From contig ML133463.1 of NCBI GenBank assembly GCA_003864495.1, positions 438,324 to 502,323 of the forward strand: a stretch of 64,000 nt of DNA, in the 5' to 3' direction. Below the pieces are notes generated by a model. It had not been told where the DNA came from. It searched no databases and saw only the letters and a list, made by a program, of their open reading frames with translations. The DNA is from Nemopilema nomurai. Taxonomy: Eukaryota; Cnidaria; Scyphozoa; Rhizostomeae; Rhizostomatidae. A program made the position numbers and the translations under genes. Below are positions 12,801 through 27,800 of the stretch, one piece after another (the first letter of the stretch is position 1; each line of letters opens with the position of its first letter).

Positions 12801-15800
12801 AGATGCTCGCTAGGTACAGTGATATACAAAAAGAATTACCTTTCCATGCTGGTTGAGGATAGAAATTGTTTCTCTCTCCAACCGAACGATTGTACCGACA
12901 GTTTGAGGACTGTGAAAGGAAAAGGCAAATCATTGCAGTTTGAAAAAGCGAACAGAGCAGGATGTTATGGCAATCCTGCCAGAGAAAAAGGTCTTGAGTA
13001 AGAGAAATGTATTAGGACAACAATCTTAGACTTGGTATTTCAATCAAATTTCATTGTTGAATAATGAGTTTGGGAACAACTTGTCTGCTGCATATAAAAA
13101 ACGAAAATAATTACAAAAAACTTGTTCATTATTTGCGATTATTTCACTTTAAAACATCTTCATGAATTGGGATTTCCAAATTGTAAATTTTCCTTTGCGA
13201 GGCTAATAGGACACCGGAGAGGACCGATGAAAAAGAGAAACTTTGCAGTATCGAATGGGCTTTGTAAATGGTAATCCTAGACAGTGATAACATGTCACTA
13301 TGTAGCATTAGCAAAGAGCAGCCATTTACTTAAGCATTTCATAGTTAACGACGGGTTTGCTTTGTAAGGAGGCAATTTGTTTACAGCGCCATAGCACACA
13401 ATGCTGTCAGGATCTCCTTACTCACTAACGGAAGCCCTAACCATACAACTATACAATGGAAGCATGGCTCAACATGGCAATCAAAAGCACCAGTACTCAC
13501 TCAAGCTGTACCAAGTCCCCCCACTGGTGCTGACCAAGGGCATCCACTCCACTGCTGACATCCGTACACAACTGCAGGTCGTCTGGCTTGGCTTTCAACT
13601 AAAAATCGCATTTAAAAGAGTCTTTAAACCATATAAACCGACTTTTTCTAGAAAGGGGGAGGGCGTTCTGGCTAAAGATTGTGGTGATTGCTAATGAAGA
13701 CAGCTGACGTCACAGGAAAGGAAAGGGCCTAACTGTTGAATCTCATTTGGTATTTTTAATCATCGTTATTATTTCATCTTGGTTAAATCCTATACTTACC
13801 ACCCAATTTCCCTATTTCCCCTAAACTTGTACATTAAGCCGCATTGACACCTCATAACACAAACATCATTTACCCCAGTTCTTTTCTTAGAGAGAGTGAC
13901 TGAGCAGCAAGTAATTACTCATCACATATTCGACTGCTTTCAAAAAAAAAATTTTCTATAAATATTGAGACTAGCTGCTCTTGCTCTTGAAAAGCATTTG
14001 AGGCTGACAGTTCCTCTGAGAAAAATGGAAATTTGGACGTTGAAAGTGAAAGCAGCCTTAATTTCTTTCAGGGTATATTTTACAGAGGGTGACCCCTTAA
14101 ATATCATCATTGCAAGAGGGAGAATATAAAACCTCCCCACCTTCCCCACCCAACCTCTCCAACATTCTTAAGAATGTTTATTATAAGTAAAAAAGATAAG
14201 GAAGGTGAGTGAGTAATATAAAATTGTATTCATTGGGCATTGTCAATTAAAGAATGTTTGGTGAGTACCTCGTGCATTGTGAGATCGGAGAAAAGAACGG
14301 CCGCGTTGTCCTCCACTCTAATGATCAACCCCGTGTCTCCTTCGTATCTTCCAGCAATCACTTTCACGTGATCACCAACCCGGAAATGCTTTCGCAGCTC
14401 GTGGGCAGGGAACTCTAGAGGATCCTATCAAGAGACGGAATATCTGTGTAACATCATTGCAATTCTTCAAAAAATATTTGATCTGTTTAGACATAGTAAC
14501 GAAGCATAATCTTGCAAGTCTAAAACGTATGAAAAATCACAATGCAAGAGATTCTAAAGACCCTCATTTTACCGGGGGCATATGATTACCTTGAGATCTT
14601 CGTGCTTTGGCATAATGGTTATTGCATTGCCATCAATCGTCAAAACCTTTCCTTGCAAATGGATCAACTCTCCTTCGATAACTTCAATCATGTCACCGGG
14701 GGCAAAACTGTGGCTGGCTTCTTCTTCCGCTTTCTTCCTTCCAGTCACTTGAGAAAGTCAAAGGATTTACACAAAACGTTTTGCATAAGGGTCACTGTCC
14801 ATTGGTAATGGAACAGCTGAAGACTGCCAAAAAATCTTAAAAAAATCGACCTGCGACAGACCATGCAATGTTTGGTCTCACAAAGAAATTATTCGCATTT
14901 CCTCTATTAAATATCACCACTGATTCACGCTTTCAAGACGCTTTTCTGGCCCCCTATTTGAGCACATCTCGATACCCAGCTTGATCTTTTCAATACTCTT
15001 CGCAGTAAGCCAATTCTGTCTATGCATCTCTAAGATGGTTTGGATTTCAAGAGCCATCCTCTACTCCTCTTCTATGGGTTCGCTTTCTATAAAAACTTCT
15101 GATAATTCATTCAATATATCATACTATACGTGAGCACTTTATGTTTCATGATTTTATGATCTTATTTCGGGCCTTTTCCATTAAAAGATTCTCTTCAATT
15201 GTTACTGAGTTTACAACCACCTATTCATAAAATGTTATGACGAAAAAAAAGATACATTCAAGTTCAGCATCATCAATCGATGTCTCGAATTTTTCCAGTT
15301 CACTCAGAGATGGCTTAACTCCTTCGACAATCTACAAAAAAAACAATTACATCTTAACAGAATCAGATGATGGGAGAGGAAAGAGCAGTTTGTATCCTAC
15401 CTAGACGAAACCAACGCTAGGCATTTGTGATAAGCAATACAGATAGATTCAGTTAGTCTCCCAACTATACTTTAAGCATCCACAAATGTATAAAAAGAGT
15501 TTACAAGAGAACGTAAAGTAGTCATAACTTGGAACAATTATTAAGAATGGTCATTTTTATTGCTCCACTGGTCATTTAGTAGCAATAAAAAAGAGGGCTT
15601 TTTCCTAAAGGTACACACTATCTGTAACGTCAGACAATGTTAGACTAAAAAAGGCTAATACTTCATTCAATTCAAATACATTAATAAAGTAACAATAAGG
15701 GTGCACGGTCCACACTGGGCTACTTATTCTAAGAGTACTGTACATAAATGCCTGCAGTGATAATCACGTATACATAAACGAAATATTGAAAATAAACGAA

Positions 15801-18800
15801 AACGAATTGATAAAATAATCAGCTTGAGTTTCAAAGTGTACCACATACCACCCCAGACATTGCTATATTTTTGTACAGAAAACCATTTCTGTATCGGTTG
15901 GATTCAAAGATAAAGAAATCCCCATCCTGAGTGATTTCACCACCAATCTCTCTAAAAAGAGACAAAAAAATAATTCAATTTAGTCAGAGGCAGAGAAATG
16001 ATCACTTCTTCATCGACGTTAACTTTGAAATTTTCATTGACTTTTAAAAAGTGAAGACCTGATAAAAGTCTCAAATTTTTTTAACATAAAAAGGCTACTA
16101 AAAGGCAGAGCCCATCGTGCAGACAGTTGAATAATTCCGACAGATAATTCCCAAATCCATACTCAGAAATAGCATACTCGTTATGCTTCTACTTTGGTTA
16201 ATAGAGGTCAACAAGTTCTTAAACTATATTAATGTTCCATGCGAAGAAGATGTCCATTCGAGTTATATTGCATGTGATAAAAAATTTTCAATCGAACAAT
16301 AGTTCATGTGATGAAGATTTACAATTAGACAATATACCTGATTGCATCCGGGTCGAACCACTTTTGAGGAGGTCTCCTACGCCTTTTCCGCTTCTCGGCC
16401 TGATCCTGTGGGTGAAAGAGAGAACTAGTTTATGAATCATCTTAACCTTGTTCATCGTGGATGCTTGAATGGGAGCTCCGGTAGCATCTTCCCTCTGGTG
16501 CATTTCCCTTCTGGTGACACCCCACGCACAACTGTTGATGAATCTATAATAGCTTTGTCGGCTAAATGACTCTGGAAATGTGACTAGGCATGGTACACCT
16601 GGCGTGTCACAAACAGCTTTGGTCGTGTCATTCATCTACACTACTCGCCTCGTATAAGAGAAAATGTACTTGATTCAAGAAAAGAATATGAAATCCATTA
16701 GGTTCTCAGTCAACTAAATTACTTTTCCACTCAGCTTTCAAATGCATGAAGGGCCGTTATAGATACAAAAAGAACCTTTCTTGGTGCGCACAGTCTTGGC
16801 CAGTATCAAATAGCCTTGCATCGTGATCAACTGCCTTCTTCTTATAGACAGCTAGGCGACAGAGAAGCGAAATTCCTTCATTGGTAGCAGCTAGCAGTAC
16901 TTTGAAGTGAATTCTAACTATGGTCATTTTAAATACATTTTTCACCGGGGAGTGGCCTAAAGAAACCCTCACATAATAACCTTTCTCAGGCATCACTTAG
17001 CCCTTCCTTCATCGCACTTAGGCCACCCTTGTTAGTAACTGTGTACGTTCTTACACTTTGATGAGAACTTCTACATGAAATGAAAACACATTCAAGGGCA
17101 CAAAAACAGAAACACTGTCTCTCTGCTCACTGTATGCTGCCTATCAAATAGGATTCGTCGACTGTCAAGACACCAAATGCTCAGTCGTTCACCAAATCGC
17201 TATGCTAGTAGTTCTGTGACGCTAACTGCACAATTTCATAACCAGAAACGTACAGATGCTATTGAGCCATTCGAAGATACTTTGCAAGTTTGTGGTACAA
17301 GTTCTTCTTCATCTTAGCATAAACCAAACAACTTGTTGAAGCAAAATTCTATAACAACGACTATACGGGGAAAAATAATGATTGATTAAGTGCCATAACT
17401 ACCTCAGAGAAGCGTATTTATCAAGAGTGTGCCATGAAGGAATTTTAATATTTTGGGACATATTCAATGGCAATTGATGTCGATCACCTCACCATAATAC
17501 TCCACTCCAACTTGTGTATAGTTTCTTAACAACAGGAAACAATGATAAAGATATTGTCGTTTTAGTTCTACTGAGGTCAGTCTACTGAGCATCATCAAGG
17601 TAATTGAATAAATTACCTCTTTCGGGGTGCTTATAATGGCAAAAATGCTCGCTCCAGGCAGATAAACATTGCCATGAAATTCAATCAGCGCATTCTCAAA
17701 TCTCTTAGTCACTATAACGGCTTTCACAAGGTAAATTAAGGTCATAATATTTGTTAAAGCATATTTGATGAATGCATTGACAACTTACATTCACAGACTT
17801 CATGGCTCCTCGCATTTGGTTGTAGTCGATTCTTGGAATCATTTTGATAGTCACCTGCAACACAACACACACTTCAATGCATCCACACAAACAAGCTACT
17901 CTATCAAAAACAAGCTGCAATATTTAAGTTCAATTTGAAGATGAAGCACTATTCCAACGGGCTAACCTGCAGGTACCAACAAGAACTAAAATTGGAAAAT
18001 ACAAATTCGGGTTACAACTTGTCAAATAAAAGGGAAGATTGTGCTTGCTTTTGCAATTTATTACAGATTTTACAGTTTCTGCATCTCTGCATAAAAAGGA
18101 GTGATTATATAATCCATAAATTGCAAGATTGCTGTCATTTTGCCGCTCAAACCTATTCGGTTTATTGTGCTTATTTTTGGGTGCTACATAATTTATTTGC
18201 AGGGGAGACTTGGCTTATTTGGCTCTAAACAATATTTGGTTTTAAAGCATATTTTGATTTTAGCTTCAGAAATCAGAGTCTCTATCGTGTGCCAAAGCAT
18301 ATATAACATTACCTGGTTACGGGCTGTGTTTACAAAATCAACCTGAAAATAAGAGGTACGATGGTCAGTTCTGTACAAGATTGCATCACCATTGTCAAAG
18401 AAAACAACTGTCTTGTAGTTTATAAGCAAACAGAGTCCACATAACTCTTGTTCTTCAAGCTTAAAAAATGAACTTCCGAAATCCTTAGCAATGTCTTCGA
18501 ACAATATACTCAGACTAAAATCAGAAAACTTTTATTTTGCGCTACTACTGCACTGAATTCATTTGTTAACTTTTTGACAGTGTAGATGACCGTCTTAATA
18601 ACAAACCAAATGACATGACGTCAAAACCTAAAATGTTCAGCTTCTAGATAAACTAATACAATACTACTATGTAGTGTCTAGCAATTATGTCAATTGCAGC
18701 ATTATTCTTTGTGCGAAAAAATAACATAAATGCGGTAATAACAAAGCTGGAGCACTTTCCAGCCGACATTCCGCTGAGTTGGTTATTGAACAAAAACACG

Positions 18801-21800
18801 AGCGGCACCGGTATGAACGGCGGAAAATACGTTAGTCGAGGGAGTAAAGACGACAGCTTATTGGTTTCCTGTCCTGACCAATGAGTGACCTTTTGCCTCG
18901 CAACTTTCTGAAGATGCCGAGTGTATGGCCAACCTACTTCCCTATTGTAAGCAAAACAACTATTGCAAGAAAAGCCTTGAAAAACTTCGTTCATGTCTTT
19001 CTATAGTCCCTGTCCACAGCCTAAACATAGCCTTCGATAGCCGACTAGCATAAAACGGCAGATTAGAGAAAGGGAGGGTAAATGATGCGCCTTCACATCA
19101 ATATACTCTACAATTTACTTATGATTCTACTGATTATTGATCCGAACACTGGTTGTAAGGATTATGAGTACTGGTTCTAAGAAATCTTGTTTTGCACAGA
19201 CGAGTACAAAATTCCACAGGCACTTAAAAAATGTAGGGACCAATAGTTTCTTACACGCGCATTGCCAACATCAAGACACCTCCAGTAACAACAAATCTGA
19301 TGCCTATACGCCTAATTCACCCTAGCCAAGCCCGAACCGGACAGTGGGAAAGTAAATAGTCGGACAATTACCTGGGCGATATCATCCTTGTATATACCTC
19401 TTTTACAGCGCACCCAAGACTTTGGTTTCACCTGGACAATGTCTTTCACGACTTTGAGGACATCGGCCATTTCGCCAATGGGCACCATCTGCTGTTTCCA
19501 AACGCCCATTTTCAAAGCACCGAAGCCATCAATCGCCTAGATAGAGGAACAAAATGCTTTTTAGACATCTTGCATAACTATACGAGAGCTAGGTCTTAGA
19601 CTTTACCTAGATAAGATGTACTTGTCATCGACCAAAAATAATTTCAAGTTACTTAAGACAAATTGCTGGAGCTCCTAAAATGGTCATTTGGTATAGCAGA
19701 TACATTGGACAATATCAAGTGATATATAATATCATGATAGGTAATATTACCTTCATTGGTAGGTAATATCAAATAATCTTTTTGCAATCAATGATCTACC
19801 AGAATTTGCACAAATAATTTGCCACGTTTAAAGATCAACGATGTTGGCACGTATTCTCCAATTTCAAATGACTTGCAGGAGCAGATGCGAGAAGATTTCC
19901 CAGGCAAAAATTACTTGTATAATTTACATACATTTTTCAAATGACTCTGCTTGTAGGCTTCAATATAAATATATCCTTTCAGTCCTTCTGGAGCGACTAC
20001 AGACTTAATTTGGATGGCCTGCAATGCAATAACAATTATCATTAGGGTCATAGTTCTAATTCACGTGGATTTCACATTCCTATGACGTCAATATAATGCA
20101 CTGACAACTATATGATCGGCCAACACGAGGAAACTGTGATGCTTTGCGAGACGAAAAACAAGATAGCGGCAAGCTACCTATCATCTCCTCTTCATGCAGT
20201 GGGTGAAAATTGGCGTAAGGTAGGCCATATAGTGAAGCATTGGCATAAAGAATGGGGCAGATATCATTCGCTAGCCTTGTTTAAACTATCCCCTTCGTAT
20301 CAGACTGTTTAATTGTACATTCACTATGTGTTGAGAGAAGTTGAAAGTCAACATGACGCAAATAACAGTATCTTCTAATTGCTAGCAGTGGGTCGCCGTC
20401 AAAAGATCTCTTGATATTGATGACCAACAAATAAAACATTAAGACTACGAGCTCTTACTGTCATGTATTGACGCACCAAGGTTTTCAAATCTCAATGAGC
20501 TAGGATCTTATGATTTCCGCTAACCGGATTAAAAAGACTGAATGCTTAAATGTTGGCAAAAAAGCAGCGAAACGAGAAAGCAATTAAAACAAATCTCGTA
20601 GTTTCTTTGAACTTTCAATTAAGATGGTCTCAAGAAGGTGCTTAGGTAGCACTCCAGTTCAAAGTCTTTGATGGTTGAAAAAAGTTTGAGGAAACGAAGC
20701 CTGATGAATGAAGAGGTTGCAATGAACTAAATGATAGCAAAACAACATGAAGGTCTAAAATGCTTCCAAAAGAGCGTACATTCTCCGTGTTTTCAAGAGC
20801 CAGAGCCTTGCGCATCAAAGCAATAACCGTCTGTTTTTCCTCTCCAATCTATGAAAAAGAAGACAAAATATTTCTAAGACTTGAAAGCAGAAAATAACTA
20901 ACTTACATGCAGATGTGGCTACAAATAACATTTTCATAAACGCAAGAAATGGCGGAAAGTTTCTGCATACTAAAATACAGATCCCCTTCAGAACATGCAA
21001 CATCAGAACATGACTAAAAGCTTGCAAAATAAATAGCCTGCCTAGCTCATTTCCATTAAACCAAAGTTGCCAGCCCAATTAATCCCACACAGCAAAGATT
21101 ATTGCATTGGAAGAGCACTTTCATACTACTCAAAGCAAAACTATTGTCCACAAGAGATACAACCAAAGAATCCGAGGTAAAATGAAAGACCCTAAATGAA
21201 CGGGCGTGATTCCAGTCGGGAGGTTTGAAGAGGTATCTTGTTATTCAGCAAATCATGGTTTCTACAAACCCTTAAGAAATTTAGGGTTAATGCAGGGTTA
21301 ATGCTTTGAGGCAAGAAAAGAAATCTGAGCACTTACACGACACCGTACCATCCATAGACTTGGATCTCTAAAAGAAACAGAATGCGTGTTGATTATGACA
21401 AAGTCACAAGGGTTATGTATGGCGGAAGCATTCTTTGGTATTCTTATTCAAAAAGTGGCAAAGAAGAAGGGACACACAAAGAAAAGTATTAAACCTAAAG
21501 TATTAAACTAAGGTATTAAACTTATAAGAGAGGTAGATATAGAGCATGGTGCATAAAATAAGGGATATTGCCCTTTATTGATCTTGTATAGTTCGATGTA
21601 AACATGAAGCACAGTGTAATGCTGCAATGTGTTGCTTGATTAATCGTCAATTTATGAACAGTTCTGTCAAGCCACAGGCTCGCAGATCAGCAGCCTCTTA
21701 TTGAATATACTGAATGTGAGACATGATGACTGACATGATGAATATCGATGATCGAGAACGAGGCTTACTTGACACCAGGAAGCAACCCCTGTTGTTCGAT

Positions 21801-24800
21801 ATCTTCCGGGGGTTCACAGTTATCAGGATAACTAAAAAGATACAAAATAAATGTTGGAAAGTTTAACGCGAAGCAGATTGGAAGAATAGCAAGCAAAGGT
21901 TGTACACAATCTCTGAACGATTTCGTCAAACGGTTCTAAGTGAGAGAAGTATTCTCCAAACAATTAATTATACATTAAGGAAAGTTCGATCGTCTCAAAC
22001 TTTTCGATTGTCTGTTTGGATTCTTCGAAAAATTCTGATGGAAACTCATAAACCTTTTCTGATTACAGCGTGTTTAGTTTTTGAAACTCATGGAAGGATT
22101 TTTCAAAACGTTAGCTCTTTCCAGTTTTACTCGTTGTATTGCTTACCAATGAATTAAGAAAAGTTGTCACTTCACTTCTAAGCAGAAACACAAAAGTATA
22201 ACTGCTCTGCGGAAGACAAAACTTCACTTCAAGCAGTTCCCAAAGGTAAACAGCCAAAAAGACAAGTGTGCAATAAACAGAAAACTGAAACAAGGCTTAG
22301 ATATTTCTCATCGGCTGACAGATGTCCTAAATGCATCGGAAACTTTTTTGTATGAACATTTCAGCGTTCATTTCCATGTTTGCCTTTAGCAACATTTTTA
22401 AAAACATAAAAAAGCCTGCGACAATTCTAGGCTGGCTTTACAAATCTTAAAATATGCAGAATTCAACAAAATATCATTGTCTTGGTCACGGTTGTCATAC
22501 ACGGGGATCATTATACTTGTTTGTCCAGCTAGTTTTTTGGTTTGCTCCATCGGCCGATTCAGTACCCTTCTTTTGATTATTAACTGATATACTTTCAATG
22601 AATATTTTCCTATTCCGTACTGCATCCAACCTTCTTTTTGTTAAGATTTCTTTATTTGCCTTTCTTCAATATTCATTAAAACAACTTGTGACTACACTAA
22701 ACTTTTGATAGAAACTTTGCTGGTTTTTAGTTGGTCAAAATACAAAAAAAATCAAAGGGATTGGTTACTGGGTACTATTCCGAAACGTGTTTAATTACCT
22801 GTCTTCATTCGGCTGCTCAGTGTAAAGTTATTAAATGTTTGCACTATTGAAAAATCTTTACCCAAACCGATGTGCAAATAAACACAAGCATATCAACGAA
22901 GTCAGAAATCAACTTAGGAGGCTGATCATAGAAGTACTCAAATTTAAACTAAAATATCCAAAATTATGACATCAACAATTACTTTTATTAGAAACATTGA
23001 TAACGCCGAGGGACCGTAAAAAAATTTTCCACGACAATTTTGATGATAATAATTCTAGATAATATCAATAACTGACGTCAACTTTTCAATAAGAAAAAAA
23101 ACTGTTTTCCTATACAAATTGGATTAATTTACGAATTAAAAAACAAAGATGTAGAAAATAACCTTTCCGTGGCAGCATATTTTCTTTTAAAATACTCAGC
23201 AATATCCTCAGCTGTTTCTTGTCTGTCGAAAAAGAAGGGCAAAAAGTATTAAATTATCGTCCGCTCGTCTAGAGAGCTATAATGAAGGAAAATGAGGTTT
23301 CGAGTAACACCATATTTTGACGATTAAGAAGATATCAAATATAAAACAATGCCACTGTTTAAAGCAAGTTCATAATGTTTAGGGTGCGGAGAGCATGAAG
23401 GGAAGGATCATAAGGGATTATCCAAAAATCCCCTGAATCATTCGTTCCATTTTCTAAACATTATTATTGCTAGAAAGCAATCAGAACTTGGATATTAACA
23501 TCAAGGCAACTTGACGAGCTTATGAAACATAACAAACAGATCAGTCAAGTTTCTAATAGAATTGTTGATATTGTCGCAACTGATAGAGCATGGAAAAACT
23601 GAGAATTTCACTTGAACTGAATTTTTAAAAACGTGTTTTTGATATGAAAACTACTAAGGGTTTGAATTGGCTGTTAACTTTGGCCACGCGACGCAGTGAC
23701 TATATGCATAAGAGTAAGCCATTTACTAGCAAAGCATGTGGTTAGGAATACAATGTAAATTTTCATTCATTTCACGCTAACAAAAAATTCGAAAATTCAC
23801 TAGTGTACATCATTGGGTACTAGCTTTTTTGGCGTTCAAAAAAATGACTTGGTGTATAAGTCTAGCTTCTACAAACCTAGCTGACGGGATGTACCAGAAA
23901 GTCACAGCATGGAGCAATGTGAAATAAATATGTCACAAAAAAACTAAATAAAGCTCTGGTCAGATTTAAACATATGAAATAACCTAAAATATTTCTCTAC
24001 TTGTTCCATGTAATTTGTTTTATAAACAGGTGCAAGACGGATTCAATATATTTGCTCACAACACGTGGGGTTAATTTACTGGCTGTAAAACAGGTCTGAT
24101 CTGAACGACTGCAAAGAATACTAACTCGAATCGAATCTGATAAATTAGAGCTTTTTATCTCTGAGAATAGCTTTATTTTCGAAAACTCGAAATTATTAAC
24201 TTTTTCTTAATCAAACCATCGCTTCAAAACACCTATAACCAAACAAACTCTCCATTACGTAACCAAAGGAGTACTCGTTAGTTTTAATCAGTGCAATACC
24301 CGTCAATGGCAAGTGAAAAACGACCGTAAAAATCTTTCATCTCTAAGAGTAAAAATCATGTGTTTCATCTCTAAGAGTAAAAATCTAGCATTCTGAAGAA
24401 GAATTAAAACGGGTAGTCAGCAATAGGAGCTTCTTAAACATCCATACGTGGAGATTATCGACACCAGACCAGCAGCATACTGAGAACTTCATCATCAAGT
24501 ATCCTGCATTATTAGATGTTGTGATTGCATTTCTAGCACGCAGGGAAACTGTTCACCGCAATGTACAAAACCAGGGCTTCGAAAGATCGTGGTTATAAGA
24601 GCTAAGCTCAACCTGACATTACAAGCATGTATGATGGCTTTGAGCTTTGAGCTATGTGTGGGAAATCTCTGATCGTTTAGAATTGGTGTGTGTAGGTTTG
24701 GATAGTCAACACAGGGTTGTCTTGTTCAATTTGGTCTTCATTATAATTAGAGATGTACCAAGAGCAAATTTTAGTAGACAAGAAAAAGCATATCATATGT

Positions 24801-27800
24801 TTGTTGACAATTTGTTCTGCCGGGTTTTAAGCTCAACAAACGGACTGGTTACAAGCTAAAGAACTTTCTCAACAATCCGGCTTTTGACAACGTCATTTGT
24901 GCCGCTCGTCTTTCAGAAACATTTCCCATTCACCTGCTGAAAAGTAAATATGGCCAGACACATTTGGGATTTTTGTCCCACGTTCTAATTACAATGTTAC
25001 GGAAGTTTGTAGCACGTGGCCATGTAAATTGCGTAAACATGAATTGATCGCTGTCATGCTTTTGATGACAGAGAAAACTGACGCAGATCGTGACAAATCG
25101 CCTGAACAGCCGACGCCTTTTACTGACTCAGACGTAATCATCAAAACCGCCATCAACTAATGGCTTGTTGTCTTATTTAGCGAATGCTGACGATCTCTCA
25201 CGGAAGACTACAAAAATCCACGGAAATAGCAATCCCATAGAAACTACCCACAGGTACATTATCTGATGTCGGCGGGAGAGAAGTGAGAATCATTGTCGAC
25301 ATTCTCAAAGTTTCCTGACCACTCTGAGCCACCATGAATTTTGGAACATTTGCATTTGAGCACCACCATATCGGGCTGGCTCAATGAGAAATGGCAGAAA
25401 CATTTCATACTGTCCTATCAAATTTCACAACGAAAGGCTAGGTAATACACAAGAACTGTTTTCCAATCACTGTTCCGCGACACACTCATGTGCCAAGATG
25501 GGCCGTCAGGTGTGCCACTTAAATAGAGGATTAAGGATACAATTCGTCCAATTACTTTGAGGGTCAACGACTCTCGAAACTATTTTTGCCCTTCAATTGC
25601 ACGGACCTACTATGCAGATGAACGCGACATGAAATGACGGTGATCCAAATACTTCTAAGAAGAAATTTGCAACACGAGGCACTCGGGTGAAACGCGAAGC
25701 CGAAAACACTGTTCCAAGCAATGAGGGGGCACAATTGCCTGTATTTCAGTGGGTCAAATTGCCTCGGGGCCTCGATGTCCAGTGGTATCATAAAGAAAGA
25801 CCAAACTGTTTATATCTTCGGTAGGGGGCCCTTATGCTTCAGCCTTGCCCTAGGGCCACCAAACTCTCTTGGCGGCTCTGTGAGAGTACTAGTTGCGAAT
25901 CAAAAGGAAAAATCAGTGCAAAAAAGCGGACATACTTCCATAGATTAGTGAGTCTTCGGGCGCCCTAAAAAGAAATAATGAGAAATTTACAACCATGTAT
26001 CCACCCATGATTGCCATGCATTGGATAGGGCATGAAGAGGAGCTAGGGAATTTTTATCACCTGCTTTCGATCCTACAAAATTATCATGAATTCACAAAAT
26101 TAAATTCCAAAATACCACTAAAAAAGTATGCATCAGGGAAAAATAAAGAATGAGAAAGATATATATGAAAAGTAGAAGGATAATTTGTTAAACTCACATG
26201 AACATCCTCTCCGCTGAGATTAGAGCTATCATCAACTGAAACAAGAAAAAAGATGCTTCAAAATCTATAACTTTGAAACGGAAAAATGAAGACGAAAAAT
26301 ATTACTTTTATGAAGACTTAAACGTTTTATAAAAAGTCCTTTTTTATTAATGATCCCTTAAGGACTTGAATAAGACCACTGCAAGGTGAATTTCAAATTT
26401 TAAAAATGACTGCTGAGATTTTGTGAGTGTTCAAATTTATTTAATAAATAATAAAAGACCCCTAGAATTCTTGAAAAAATAGGTAATCAGCCATTACCGA
26501 TTACCCCCTGGGCTGTAAAACTGTGGATTCTTGCTCTTTGATTATTCAAAGTGTCTAACTTGTGATGATTTGATGATTAAACATGATCAAAATGTTTAGA
26601 TCCACTGATAATGATTTGTGGTTCATGATTGACTGTGATAAATTTTTATCATTTATGATTCACTGATAATTCATGACATGAAAATTCTTTCTTATCCTTG
26701 ATTCATTGAGTAACCATGACTGGCATGGCAGTTTTCATGATTCACTCAGGCCATAGACCCACAAGCAAACTTCTCCTTCAAACAAAGTATAGCAAAAAGT
26801 TCTTATAAGAAAAACAATTTGCACTTAATGGGTGCGTCAAAAAACTGCTTGATTGCGTCTAGAAGGACAATTTGTGCGTAACTACATTTGTTTTAAAGAT
26901 TGAAGCAAACTATGTTGATTTAGGCGTTTCTATGAATGTCAATTCATCACTTGTCAGCTTGCCCACATATCTTTTAATCTGGCAATACATTCATTCATCC
27001 ATTAATAAAGGCATTCACTAATTAATTCCTTCATTTCTGGTTAGCTTTCATTAGCTTTCATTAGTTTCTATTAGTTTAATTAGTTTAATTAGTTTCTACA
27101 AAACTGTTGCGTCAAAAGAGGAAGGTAGTTAGATTAAACAAGAGAAAGAAGCATGTGGGTGGACAAGACATGATTGGTTGAGATGGCAACTTCAAATGAG
27201 GCCAAATTCAAACATCAGACCTGTGATGTACTGAGCCTAATGCATGAAATAAGCATATTAGAGGAGCAATGTTTTGTTCAATTTGTTCAAAACATGGTAA
27301 ATATTTGGGCAGTGCCAAATAACTAAGCTTGACTACTCCAGTCAAAAAGTGCAAATATAGAACCACGCTGAATCAAATATTCTCCTCTGCGGAACCTAAT
27401 TCAAAAAGGATTCCAAACAAATTTTTGTCTGAAGCAAAGCTAGGCAACCAAGACCACAACAGGCACAAAAGTTGAAGGCAATTAAAACTGATTTTCTATT
27501 CCAGTCATTGCAGGGACTTAAGTTTGTTAGGCTAACAGTTCACCTACTTATGACTTTATCTAATTGCTTACTTGATTATTAATTTGCTTATTCATAAAAA
27601 TAAGAGGTTGTTGCATCATAACAAACTGACTTAACTTGAAGTCTGCAAATGATCTGGCCAAGAATTAATGTGCAAGGTTTGAATGAGAGAAATGCTTATG
27701 CTAGGTTTTTACATGTGTGCAAACAGCATAGAATGATATTCGTTGATTGCTAAAATCTCACTTCAATTTACTCATTAATATCTTCAACTAAATTGTTCCA

